Assembly (NCBI GenBank): GCA_037201625.1
Contig: JBBCGR010000005.1
Coordinates: forward strand, 1 to 64,000
Source of the DNA: JAMXLO01 sp037201625
GTDB lineage: Bacteria; Pseudomonadota; Alphaproteobacteria; Acetobacterales; Acetobacteraceae
Length of the DNA stretch: 64,000 bases
Direction of reading: 5' to 3'
Of the stretch, positions 35,498 to 43,481 are shown piece by piece; the stretch's first letter is position 1; each line of letters opens with the position of its first letter. The position numbers and the translations under genes were made by a program. The notes under the pieces were generated by a model, which was not told the DNA's origin, did not search any database, and saw only the letters and a list, made by a program, of their open reading frames with translations.

Positions 35498-36436
35498 CTA
35501 GGCCAACATCAGGGTCCGCACATGTGCGGCAGCGGAGGCGGCGAGCGCGTCGAGGTCGTAGCCGCCTTCCAGCACCGAGACCAGGCGTCCGCCGCAATGG
35601 TTGGCGGCGATGCGCAGCAATTCCCGGGTGATCCAGGCGAAGTCGGCCGTCTCCAGGCGAAGCTGCGCCAGCGGGTCGGCCTTGTGCGCGTCGAACCCGG
35701 CCGAGACGATCAGCAGCCCGGGGGCGAAGTGGTCGAGTGCCGGAAGGATCGTGTCCGACCAGGCGGCGCGGAATGTGACGCTGTCGGTGCCGGGCCGCAG
35801 CGGCGCATTGACGATGTTGTCGGCGACGCCGCGCTCGGATGCCGCGCCGGTGCCGGGATAGCACGGGTACTGGTGCGAGGAGGCGTAGAACAGGTCGGCG
35901 TCGGCTGCGAACATCGCCTGCGTGCCGTTGCCGTGGTGCACGTCGAAATCCACCACGGCGACGCGCTGGATGCCCCAGCGGGTGCGGGCGTGCAGGGCGG
36001 CGACAGCAGCGCTGTTGAACAGGCAGAAGCCCATCGGCCGCCCCGGTTCCGCGTGGTGGCCGGGCGGACGCACCGCGGCGAAGGCGGTGCGCGCCCAGCC
36101 CTCCATCACGGCATCCACGCCGGCGACCGCGGCGCCGGCGGCCCGCAGCGCGGCCTCGGCGCTGCCCGCGCTCATGGCCGTGTCGGCGTCCAACTGCACC
36201 AATTCGCCTTCGGCCGGGCGGATCGACAGGATCGCCTCGACGTAGTGGGCGGGATGCACGCGGGTAAGCTGCTCGGTGGTGGCCTGCGGCGCTGGCTCGC
36301 GCAGCAGGTCGGCGAATTCCGGAGTCTCCAGTGCTGCCAGCACTGCGCGCAGGCGGTCGGGGCATTCCGGATGATACGATCCCGGATCGTGCGCCAGGCA
36401 GGCCGGATGGGTGATCAGCGCGGTGGGCATGCTCAC
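35498..36436 (-). CDS. Histone-deacetylase-family hydrolase
   Basis: A 312-residue arginase/deacetylase-fold protein: AAVRPPGHHAEPGRPMGFCLFNSAAVAA carries the His-His dyad, RVAVVDFDVHHGNGTQAMF the zinc ligands D and H, and IVSAGFDAHKADPLAQLRL the third ligand region; LEGGYDLDALA closes the pocket. Bacterial members deacetylate acetylpolyamines or acetyl-lysine (acetoin-utilisation-like). The start is GTG 36436, overlapping the tusA-like stop (GTGA), or ATG 36430. It is coupled to that sulfur-carrier gene, a pairing whose meaning is unclear. Confidence 0.93.
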   Translation of the reverse strand: MSMPTALITHPACLAHDPGSYHPECPDRLRAVLAALETPEFADLLREPAPQATTEQLTRVHPAHYVEAILSIRPAEGELVQLDADTAMSAGSAEAALRAAGAAVAGVDAVMEGWARTAFAAVRPPGHHAEPGRPMGFCLFNSAAVAALHARTRWGIQRVAVVDFDVHHGNGTQAMFAADADLFYASSHQYPCYPGTGAASERGVADNIVNAPLRPGTDSVTFRAAWSDTILPALDHFAPGLLIVSAGFDAHKADPLAQLRLETADFAWITRELLRIAANHCGGRLVSVLEGGYDLDALAASAAAHVRTLMLA

Positions 36437-36684
36437 GCGTCCTTTGGCGCCGGGTCCTCGGCGCGGCGGCGGATGACGAAGCTGAACACGCCGTTCTCCT
36501 CCGACCAGGCGAGCAGCGAATGGCCGGTCTCGCGGCAGAAGGACTGGAAGTCGGCGACCGAGGCGCGATCGGTGGCCAGCACGCGCAGCCGCTCCCCGGC
36601 CGCCATCGAGCGCAGCGCCCGGTTGGCGCGCAGCACCGGGATGGGGCAGGTGGTGCCCTTCATGTCGAGGAGCGTTTCGCTCAT
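36433..36684 (-). CDS. TusA-family sulfur carrier
   Basis: An 83-residue SirA/TusA-fold protein: LLDMKGTTCPIPVLRANRALRSMAAGERLRVLATD has the sulfur-accepting C-P-x-P motif (C13). Such proteins relay persulfide sulfur to tRNA thiolation, molybdenum cofactor or sulfur oxidation enzymes. The C-terminus is slightly extended (RRRAEDPAPKDA). ATG 36684. It is co-translated with the deacetylase-like gene. Confidence 0.9.
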   Translation of the reverse strand: MSETLLDMKGTTCPIPVLRANRALRSMAAGERLRVLATDRASVADFQSFCRETGHSLLAWSEENGVFSFVIRRRAEDPAPKDA

Positions 36685-36727
36685 GGCGGCATCCTGTGGC
36701 GCGGCCGACCCGCGCGCAAGGTGGGCC

Positions 36728-37381
36728 TCAGTTGCGGTTCCATTGGTAATACTGCCGGTCCGGCAGGAACACCTGGTAATAGCGGCGCTGCCCGACCGAG
36801 GTGCCGTCCTCGTCGTTGTACTGGCGGGGCGGCAGCGGATGGGTGCGGCCCTGCGCGAGCGTGGTCACCGGCTGGTTGGCGCCGCCGCAGGGCGGCACGC
36901 GCAGATAGGGCACGGGATCGACCGGCCGGCCATCGAGCAGCATGCCGAAATACAGATGCGGTCCGGACGACACGCCGGTCGAGCCGACGAAGCCCAGTTG
37001 CTCGCCGGCGGCGACCGTGCGGTTGCCGGCCATGAACTCCGGCATGACGGCGCTGAAATGGCTGTAGATGCCGACGAATCCGTCATGCTGGACCAGCATC
37101 TCGAGCCCGCCGGGGCCGCGGTTCTGCACCCGCATCACCGTGCCCGCGGCGGCCGCATAGACCGGGGTGCCCTCGGCGGCCGGCAGGTCGATGCCGGAAT
37201 GATAGGTGCCGGCCGCAGGCTGGTTGGCCAGCACGCGCGGGCCGAACGCCGAGGAGACGCAGGCCGGGCTGACCGGTGGCGACAGGCTCGTGCGCAGCCG
37301 CGGCTGTGCAGCCGCAGGGCCGAAGGAGAGGGCCAGGCTTGCGGCCACTGCCGCCGCGATCGCGACCAGGTTCGAAGGCAT
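36728..37381 (-). CDS. M23-family (LytM) peptidase with altered HxH motif
   Basis: A 217-residue exported LytM-domain protein. A Sec signal peptide (MPSNLVAIAAAVAASLALSFGPAAAQ) is followed by YHSGIDLPAAEGTPVYAAAAGTVM (H-x3-D zinc ligands), GIYSHFSAVMPEF and SSGPHLYFGMLLDG. In active M23 enzymes the last motif is H-x-H; here it is H-L-Y, so the third zinc ligand is replaced by Tyr. The protein may be a cell-wall binder or amidase activator like EnvC rather than an active endopeptidase. ATG 37381. Confidence 0.85.
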   Translation of the reverse strand: MPSNLVAIAAAVAASLALSFGPAAAQPRLRTSLSPPVSPACVSSAFGPRVLANQPAAGTYHSGIDLPAAEGTPVYAAAAGTVMRVQNRGPGGLEMLVQHDGFVGIYSHFSAVMPEFMAGNRTVAAGEQLGFVGSTGVSSGPHLYFGMLLDGRPVDPVPYLRVPPCGGANQPVTTLAQGRTHPLPPRQYNDEDGTSVGQRRYYQVFLPDRQYYQWNRN

Positions 37382-37812
37382 GACCGCCGCGTAGCATGAA
37401 AGCCGGCGCGGGGTGAATTGCCGCGTTGGGGATGGAGCAGGCCCATCGCTCGAATGCCGCGACGTATTCCGTTGATGGCGACTGCCCCCGGGCGGTGGGT
37501 CATCTCGGGCTGTGGCCGCGGAGAAGGCCTGCGCCACCACCGCCCTCGCGCAGCGCCCAATCACTTGCTCCGTGATCTCTGCGCTGCTCCGCGCCCTCTG
37601 CGTGAAATAATCCGGCCGATCACCGCACCGGACCCTCCGGGGGCCTCGTTCAAGCCGATTGCCCCGTCAGGCTGGAGGCCGCCGCCCCGCGTCCACGCCC
37701 ATCCCAGCCTCCACGCCCCCTTGGTACGGAACTTGCCCCGGACCAGCCGCGAGCCTGCCTCCACTGCCGTCGACCGCCCTGCTGTTCCCGCACACGCCAA
37801 GGGAGTCCGCAC
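37382..37812. other. Intergenic region, no gene
   Basis: About 430 bases between divergent genes (M23 peptidase and the binding protein). The part 37560-37610 reads TTTCACGCAGAGGGCGCGG on the reverse strand, a CACGGAG-type motif that resembles the inverted repeat at 59351-59471. No ORF is credible. It should carry both promoters. Confidence 0.4.
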
Positions 37813-39042
37813 ATGCGCATTGCCCGCCGTTCCGCCCTCGCACTGCTCGGTTCATCCGCCCTGTTCGGCACCGCCCGTGCCGCCGACAAATTCGTGACCA
37901 TCGGCATCAACCTCCCCCTCACCGGCGCCTCGGCCGAGGACGCAACGAATATGCTGCACGGCGCGTTGCTGGCAATCGAGGAGGCCAATGCGCGCGGCGG
38001 CGTCGCCGGCTACGAAATCCGCGCCCTGGTGCTGGATGACGGCACCGCGACCGCCGGGCAGTACGATCCGGCGCAGGCCGCCACCAATGCGCGCAAGATG
38101 ATCGTGGACAGCACCGTGGTGGGTGCGATCGGCCCGATGGCGAGCGGCAGCGGCAAGGCGATGGCGCCGCTGCTGAGCCAGGGGAACCTGGCGACCGTCA
38201 CGCCAAGCTCGACCAACCCCGACCTGACCGATCCGAAATTCGCCGCGCAGTATCGGCCCGCCGGAAAGGCAATCTACTTCCGTACGTGCACGACCGATGC
38301 CTACCAAGGTCCCAACATGGCGAATTTCATGGCGGACCAGCTCAAAGTGAAGTCAGTCTTCGTCATCGACGACAGCGGTGCCTACGGCGTGGGCCTCGCC
38401 GATGCGTTCCAGGCGCAGGCGGCGAAGAAGGGCATCCAGGTGCTGGGCCGCGACCGGGTGGACCCGCCGGCGACCGATTACCGGCCGCTGATGACCAAGA
38501 TCAAGAACCTGGGCGCGCAGGCGATGTATTGCGGATCGTCCGCGCTCGCCGGCGTCAAGCTGGTGAAGCAGAGCTATGACGTCATTCCGGACGCGATCAA
38601 GGCGGGCGGCGACGGGATGCACCAGGCGTCGGTGCTGATCGGCGGCGGATTCCCGGCGGTGGAGGGCTGGTACAGCACGATCGCCGCGCCGCACATGCTG
38701 GACGATGCGAAGCTGTCGCCATGGGTGGCGGCGTATCGCAAGCGGTGGAATGCGGCGCCGTCGGACTATGCCATCACCACCTACGACGCGGCGCTGGTCA
38801 TCCTGGCCGCGATCGAGACGGTGGCGAAGTCGGGTGCGCCGGTGACGCGGGGCGCGGTGCGCGATGCGATCCACGCCGGCAAGGTGATGACGCTGCAGGG
38901 GGAGCTTGCCTACGATGCCAACGGCGACCTCGCCTCGCGCGTGGTCAGCATCTTCCAGGCGCATTACGACCCGGCCTATCCGACCGACGATATCGTCCAC
39001 CAGTTCAAGTACATCGGCGTCGCGCCGTCCGACAGCATCTGA
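37813..39042 (+). CDS. ABC-transporter substrate-binding protein, amino-acid type
   Basis: A 409-residue periplasmic binding protein of the Leu/Ile/Val (Peripla_BP_6) type. A twin-Arg-containing signal (MRIARRSALALLGSSALFGTARA) precedes KFVTIGINLPLTGASAEDATNMLHGALLAIEEANARGG, the usual first lobe; VGAIGPMASGSGKAMAPLLSQ and SVFVIDDSGAYGVGLADAF are typical. GGGAG lies seven bases before ATG 37813. No permease or ATPase gene is near, so it is an orphan receptor; it may feed a distant Liv system. Confidence 0.9.
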   Translation: MRIARRSALALLGSSALFGTARAADKFVTIGINLPLTGASAEDATNMLHGALLAIEEANARGGVAGYEIRALVLDDGTATAGQYDPAQAATNARKMIVDSTVVGAIGPMASGSGKAMAPLLSQGNLATVTPSSTNPDLTDPKFAAQYRPAGKAIYFRTCTTDAYQGPNMANFMADQLKVKSVFVIDDSGAYGVGLADAFQAQAAKKGIQVLGRDRVDPPATDYRPLMTKIKNLGAQAMYCGSSALAGVKLVKQSYDVIPDAIKAGGDGMHQASVLIGGGFPAVEGWYSTIAAPHMLDDAKLSPWVAAYRKRWNAAPSDYAITTYDAALVILAAIETVAKSGAPVTRGAVRDAIHAGKVMTLQGELAYDANGDLASRVVSIFQAHYDPAYPTDDIVHQFKYIGVAPSDSI

Positions 39043-39063
39043 GCCGCACCCTGCCATGATGTG

Positions 39064-39168
39064 CTAGAGCGTGATCCGTGGAGGTGGAACCACCGGAGCG
39101 GTGAATCACGCTCCCAGACAACGAGCTGGAGTGGATTCCGTGAGCCACGCGAACGGAATTTGCTCTAG
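39064..39168. repeat. 105-bp intergenic palindromic element, copy 2
   Basis: Same length and layout as 10717-10821: CTAGAGCGTGATCC...GGTGAATCACGCT, then GTGGATTCCGT...ACGGAATTTGCTCTAG. Differences from copy 1 are mostly compensated within stems. It lies between the binding-protein stop and the ROK kinase start. Confidence 0.75.
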
Positions 39169-39203
39169 TCTCCGGCGGCCGCCGCCCGGAGACGCAGCAT
39201 CCC

Positions 39204-40103
39204 ATGACCCAGCATCGCATCGGCATCGACCTTGGCGGCACCAAGATCGAGATCGCCGTCCTCGGCCCCAACGGCGCCGAGACGCTGCGCCACCGCATCG
39301 AGACGCCGCACGGCTACCAGGCAGCACTCGACGGCATCGCCGGCCTGGTGCGCAACGCCGAGGCACAGCTTGGCATCACGGCCACGGTGGGGATCGGCAT
39401 TCCCGGCGTGATCAGCCCGGTCACCGGGATGGTGAAGAACGCCAACTCCATCGCGCTGAACGGCCACAGCTTCGACCGCGACATCAGCGCGCTGCTCGGC
39501 CGCGAGGTGCGGGTCGAGAATGACGCCAACTGCTTTGCCCTGTCCGAGGCGCTGGACGGCGCCGGGGCCGGCCATGGCGTGGTGTTCGGCGTGATCCTGG
39601 GCACCGGCTGCGGCGGCGGCGTGGTGGTGAACGGCACGGTGCTGCGCGGCCGCAACCACGTCACCGGCGAGTGGGGCCACAACGCGCTGCCCTGGCCGCA
39701 TCTCGACGAGATCCCCGGCCGGCATTGCTGGTGCGGCCACTGGGGCTGCATGGAGACCTGGGTCGCCGGCCCCTCGCTGGCACGCGACTGCGACGGGGAG
39801 GGGGCGCACGACGCCTCCGGCATTCCGGCCCGCGCCGCGGCCGGCGAGGCGCGCGCCAGGGCGGCGCTGGAGCGCCATGCCGACCGCCTTGCGCGCGGGC
39901 TGGCGCAGGTGGTCAACCTGCTCGACCCGGACGTGATCGTGCTGGGCGGCGGGCTGTCCAACATGGACCACCTGTACACGGCGCTGCCGCCGCTGCTCGG
40001 CCGGTACGTGTTCAGCGACTTCGTGCAGACGCCGGTGGTGCGCAACAAGCACGGCGATTCGTCGGGCGTGCGCGGCGCCGCCTGGCTGTGGCCCGCCGCC
40101 TGA
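39204..40103 (+). CDS. ROK-family sugar kinase (fructokinase-like)
   Basis: A 299-residue ROK kinase: ATP motif IGIDLGGTKIEIAVLG at the N-terminus, catalytic Asp in VENDANCFALSEA, GVILGTGCGGGVVVNG and the zinc-binding H...C-x-C-x4-C box in EWGHNALPWP...GRHCWCGHWGCMETWVAG. This pattern fits fructokinase or N-acetylhexosamine kinases such as Mak. CGGAG precedes ATG 39204. dinB follows after 4 bases, probably by chance rather than function. Confidence 0.92.
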   Translation: MTQHRIGIDLGGTKIEIAVLGPNGAETLRHRIETPHGYQAALDGIAGLVRNAEAQLGITATVGIGIPGVISPVTGMVKNANSIALNGHSFDRDISALLGREVRVENDANCFALSEALDGAGAGHGVVFGVILGTGCGGGVVVNGTVLRGRNHVTGEWGHNALPWPHLDEIPGRHCWCGHWGCMETWVAGPSLARDCDGEGAHDASGIPARAAAGEARARAALERHADRLARGLAQVVNLLDPDVIVLGGGLSNMDHLYTALPPLLGRYVFSDFVQTPVVRNKHGDSSGVRGAAWLWPAA

Positions 40104-40107
40104 GTCG

Positions 40108-41355
40108 ATGGCCGGCTTCTGCCGCGACTGCCTGGCCGCCACCGAGGCCGCGCGCTGCCCGGCCTGCGACGGCGCCCGCATCGTCTGCCATCCCGAACTC
40201 TTCGACCTGACCATCGCGCATGTCGACTGCGACGCGTTCTACGCCAGCGTCGAGAAGCGCGACCGGCCGGAGCTTGCCGCGCGGCCGGTGATCGTCGGGG
40301 GCGGCGTGCGCGGCGTGGTGACCGCCGCCTGCTACGTCGCGCGCATCTATGGCGTGCGCAGCGCGATGCCGATGTTCAAAGCGCTGAAGGCGTGCCCCGA
40401 CGCAGTGGTGATCAAGCCCGACTTCGCCAAATACGTCGCCGTCGGCCGGCAGATCCGCGGCATGATGGCGCGGCTGACGCCGCTGCTGCAGCCGCTGTCG
40501 ATCGATGAGGCGGCGCTCGATCTGGCCGGCACCGAGGCGCTGCACGGTGCGCCGCCCGCCATCGTGCTGGCCCGCTTCGCCCGTGAGGTGGAGGCGGAGG
40601 TCGGCGTCACCGTCTCGGTCGGGCTCGCGGCGAACCGGCTGCTGGCCAAGATCGCCGCCGGCCGCGACAAGCCGCGCGGCTTCGCGGTGATCGGCAGGGA
40701 GGCGGCGGCGCTGCTGTCGCCCGAACCGGTCCGCCTGCTGCCCGGCGTCGGGCCGGCGCTGGCGCGGCGCCTGGCCGGACAGGGGATCACGTTGCTCGGC
40801 CACCTCCAGGGGCTGACCGAGCGCGAGGCGCGGCGCAGGCTGGGCGATGAAGGTCCCTCGCTGGTGGCGCGTGCGCGCGGCGAGGATGCGAGGCACGTGC
40901 AGCCTGGCCGCGAGGCCAAGTCGATCAGCGCGGAGACCACGTTCGACAGCGACCTGACCGACGTGGCCGACCTCGAGCGCCACCTGTGGCGGCTCAGCGA
41001 GAAGCTGGCGCGGCGGCTGAAGGAGCATGACCTGGCGGCCGGCGGCGTGGTGCTGAAGCTGAAGACCACGGATTTCGCCATCCGCACCCGTGCCGGACGG
41101 CTGCCGAGCCCGTCGGTGCTGCCCGACCGGCTGTTCGAGATCGGCCGCAGCCTGCTGGTGCGCGAGGCGATCGGGGCGGCGTTCCGGCTGATCGGCATCG
41201 GCGCCAATCCACTGCTGCCGCTGGCGGAGGCGGATCGTGGCGACCTGGCCGATACCGAGACGCCGCGTCGTGCCGCCACCCAGGCGGCGATCGATGCGCT
41301 GCGTCAGCGCTTCGGGGATGCGGCGATCGGCCGCGGCCGGGGCTGGCCCGGTTGA
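40108..41355 (+). CDS. dinB: DNA polymerase IV with N-terminal zinc ribbon
   Basis: A 415-residue Y-family translesion polymerase. After a four-Cys segment (CRDCLAATEAARCPACD, residues 5-21) comes IAHVDCDAFYASVEKRDRPEL with catalytic D, LSIDEAALDLAGTEALHG with the second acidic pair, then VGLAANRLLAKIAAGRDKPRG and the helix-hairpin-helix LLPGVGPALARRLAGQGI. The little-finger domain follows. It lacks an obvious C-terminal beta-clamp peptide. The N-terminal zinc ribbon is seen in other alphaproteobacterial DinB proteins. Error-prone bypass of damaged DNA is expected. Confidence 0.96.
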   Translation: MAGFCRDCLAATEAARCPACDGARIVCHPELFDLTIAHVDCDAFYASVEKRDRPELAARPVIVGGGVRGVVTAACYVARIYGVRSAMPMFKALKACPDAVVIKPDFAKYVAVGRQIRGMMARLTPLLQPLSIDEAALDLAGTEALHGAPPAIVLARFAREVEAEVGVTVSVGLAANRLLAKIAAGRDKPRGFAVIGREAAALLSPEPVRLLPGVGPALARRLAGQGITLLGHLQGLTEREARRRLGDEGPSLVARARGEDARHVQPGREAKSISAETTFDSDLTDVADLERHLWRLSEKLARRLKEHDLAAGGVVLKLKTTDFAIRTRAGRLPSPSVLPDRLFEIGRSLLVREAIGAAFRLIGIGANPLLPLAEADRGDLADTETPRRAATQAAIDALRQRFGDAAIGRGRGWPG

Positions 41356-41387
41356 GCAGGCATCCCGCGGATCAGGCGTCCTGCTGA

Positions 41388-41454
41388 TCACGCCTGGACG
41401 GATCAGGCTTGCTGCGGGTCGCGCCTGGACTCACGCCTGGACGGATCAGGCTTG
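41388..41454. repeat. 24-bp direct repeat after dinB
   Basis: An identical 24-base unit containing CGCCTGGACGGATCAGGCTT lies at 41388-41411 and 41431-41454, with further partial copies (GATCAGGCGTCC, GGATCGGGCCTGG) around it. The area is the gap between the convergent dinB and DUF4167 genes. Confidence 0.7.
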
Positions 41455-41509
41455 GATGGATCGGGCCTGGGCTGGACAAGACACCCGGGTCGATGGAACC
41501 GCGGGCCGA

Positions 41510-41983
41510 TCAGACCTCGGGCGGTGCCGCGGCGATCGGGATTTCGCGGGCCTCGGGCTGGTCGCCCATGCCCGGCGCGCGGCCGTCCATCTCTTCGGCT
41601 TCGCCGCCATTCTGGCCCGGATCCTCGTTGCCATAGGGCCGCCGGGTGCCGGTATGCTGCTGGCCGTTCTGCTGGCCGCCCTGCTGCGCCGCCTGGTTCA
41701 TCGCGTTCAGGATGCGGAAATAGTGCTCGGCGTGCTGGAAGTAGCTTTCCGCCATCACGCGGTCGCCGCCGCCGGTGGCATCGCGGCCGAGTTGCAGGTA
41801 CTTCTCGAACAACTGCTGGGCCGTTCCGCGGATGCGGAGGTCGGGACCGCTGCTGTCGAAGACGTGGTTGCGGTTGAGCGGAATGCCGCCTCCACCGCTG
41901 CCGCCGTGATGTCGCAGCCCGCTGCCTCCACCGCCGCCGCCACCGGGTCGATGGCCGCGTCCACGCATGCGTTTCATGTTCAT
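41510..41983 (-). CDS. DUF4167 domain protein
   Basis: A 157-residue basic protein. After a Gly/Arg-rich N-terminus (MNMKRMRGRGHRPGGGGGGG) comes the DUF4167 core NRNHVFDSSGPDLRIRGTAQQLFEKYLQLGRDATGGGDRVMAESYFQHAEHYFRILNAM, then a Gln/Gly/Pro-rich acidic tail. This family is found beside prfA/prmC in alphaproteobacteria; an RNA-binding role linked to translation is a reasonable guess. ATG 41983 is chosen; a start at 42019 is possible. prmC lies upstream on the same strand. Confidence 0.88.
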   Translation of the reverse strand: MNMKRMRGRGHRPGGGGGGGSGLRHHGGSGGGGIPLNRNHVFDSSGPDLRIRGTAQQLFEKYLQLGRDATGGGDRVMAESYFQHAEHYFRILNAMNQAAQQGGQQNGQQHTGTRRPYGNEDPGQNGGEAEEMDGRAPGMGDQPEAREIPIAAAPPEV

Positions 41984-42210
41984 AATTGTCGCTGTCGAGC
42001 CTTCTCTGTTGCTGGCCATCGGTCGCAGGGACACGCGGTTCAACCCGACGGCGTCCCGGGGAAATGTCCCTCGGCCAGGCGTCTACCCATCGGCATTGGT
42101 TCCGGCTAGTACCCCGGCCTGAGGCCCGGGTGCCTGGGGTTGGCCATCGTGTGGCCGACCCTGCCGAAGCTCAAGCTAGACTGCTGGTACCACTCTGCCA
42201 AACGGTTTTT

Positions 42211-43056
42211 TCATGGTGATGTATGCCGCATCACCAGCGCGCGGGGAATGCCGCCCAGGTCCGCCACGGCGGTGCCCGCCAGCCCGGCTCGCCGCGCCAG
42301 ATCGGCCGCCATCGGCGCCTGCCCGGCGCCGAGTTCCATGACGGCCACCCCCGACTCGCCGATAAGCCGGGGCAGCGCGGGCAGCAGGCGGCGCCAGGCG
42401 GCGAACCCATCGGCGCCGCCGTCGAGCGCGGACAAAGGCTCGAAGTCCGCCACCTCGGGCATCAGGCGGCCGATCTCCGCGGTGGCGATATAGGGCGGGT
42501 TGCACAGCACGAGGTCGAAGCGGGCATCCAAAGCATCGGCCCAGTCCCCGCACAGGAAGCCGGTGCGGTCCGCGAGGTGCAGCGCGGCGGCGTTGCGCGC
42601 GGCGAGCGCCGCCGCCGCAGGCACCCGGTCCACGCCGATGCCGAAGGCGGCGGGGAACTCCGACAGCACCGCCAGCAGCAGGCAGCCGGTGCCCGTGCCG
42701 AGATCGAGCACGCGGCGGGGCGGGGGGCGGCCGGCGAAGGCAGCCAGCGCGGCCTCCACCAGCGTCTCGGAGTCCGCGCGGGGGATCAGCGTCGCCGATG
42801 AGACGACGAAATCCAGGCTCCAGAACTCGCGATGGCCGACGATCAGGGCCAGCGGTTCGTGCGCCTCCCGCCGGGCGAGCAGCGGCTGGAACCGCGCCTC
42901 CGCCACCGGCGCATCCGGGTCGCGCAGCAGGTCCTCGACCGCGACGCCGAGCGCATGCGCCAGCAGCAGCCGTGCCTCCAGCCGCGGATTGTCGATCCCG
43001 GCCTGGCTCAGGCGGGAGGCGGCGATACCGATCGCCTGCCGGACCGTGAGGCTCAG
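42211..43056 (-). CDS. prmC: Release-factor glutamine methyltransferase, apparent CTG start
   Basis: Methylates the GGQ glutamine of release factors. The catalytic NPPY is in FDLVLCNPPYIAT, SAM motif I is RVLDLGTGTGCLLLAVL, and LIPRADSETLVEAAL is the family block. The first ATG/GTG/TTG in frame is GTG 42906, which would remove 50 residues of the N-terminal helical domain. Yet that domain is encoded without interruption upstream (LTVRQAIGIAASRLSQAGIDNPRLEARLLLAHALGV) to the rpmB stop. The only start-like codon there is CTG at 43056-43054, overlapping the rpmB TGA as CTGA. With it the protein has 281 residues, the family norm. Confidence 0.88.
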   Translation of the reverse strand: MSLTVRQAIGIAASRLSQAGIDNPRLEARLLLAHALGVAVEDLLRDPDAPVAEARFQPLLARREAHEPLALIVGHREFWSLDFVVSSATLIPRADSETLVEAALAAFAGRPPPRRVLDLGTGTGCLLLAVLSEFPAAFGIGVDRVPAAAALAARNAAALHLADRTGFLCGDWADALDARFDLVLCNPPYIATAEIGRLMPEVADFEPLSALDGGADGFAAWRRLLPALPRLIGESGVAVMELGAGQAPMAADLARRAGLAGTAVADLGGIPRALVMRHTSP

Positions 43057-43358
43057 GCCGCCTGGCTGGCCGCCCGCTTCGCCTGGGCGCGTAGCACCCG
43101 GCGCTTCAGGGCCTTGCCGTCCTCGGTGAGGCGGCCGTTCGGCGTGCCGAGCAGGTAGGCGTCGATGCCGCCCTTGTGCTCGACCGTGCGGATCGCGCGC
43201 GTGGTCATCCGCAGACGGATCGCGATGCCCAGGATGTCGGACAGCAGCGATGCGTCCTGCAGGTTGGGCAGGAAGCGGCGGCGGGTCTTGTTGTTGGCGT
43301 GGCTGACGTTGTTGCCGGTCAGCACGCCCGTGCCGGTGATCTGGCAGCGGCGGGACAT
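43053..43358 (-). CDS. rpmB: 50S ribosomal protein L28
   Basis: A 101-residue L28: MSRRCQITGTGVLTGNNVSHANNKTRRRFLPNLQ with the characteristic N-V-S-H-x-N-N-K-T-x-R-R-x-x-P-N-L block, then LRMTTRAIRTVEHKGGIDAYLL. The C-terminus KRRVLRAQAKRAASQAA is the longer alphaproteobacterial form. ATG 43358. Its stop overlaps the inferred prmC start, so prmC may depend on ribosomes finishing rpmB. Confidence 0.97.
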   Translation of the reverse strand: MSRRCQITGTGVLTGNNVSHANNKTRRRFLPNLQDASLLSDILGIAIRLRMTTRAIRTVEHKGGIDAYLLGTPNGRLTEDGKALKRRVLRAQAKRAASQAA

Positions 43359-43481
43359 CGCAGGAAACCTCGATCCGATCGGAAGCGGCGGGTTATGGCC
43401 AAGCCGGCCCGGGGCGTCAAGCGGCGGCGGACCGGTCGGCGAGGAATGCCATCGGCGAAAGCCGGACGCGCGACGCCCGGG

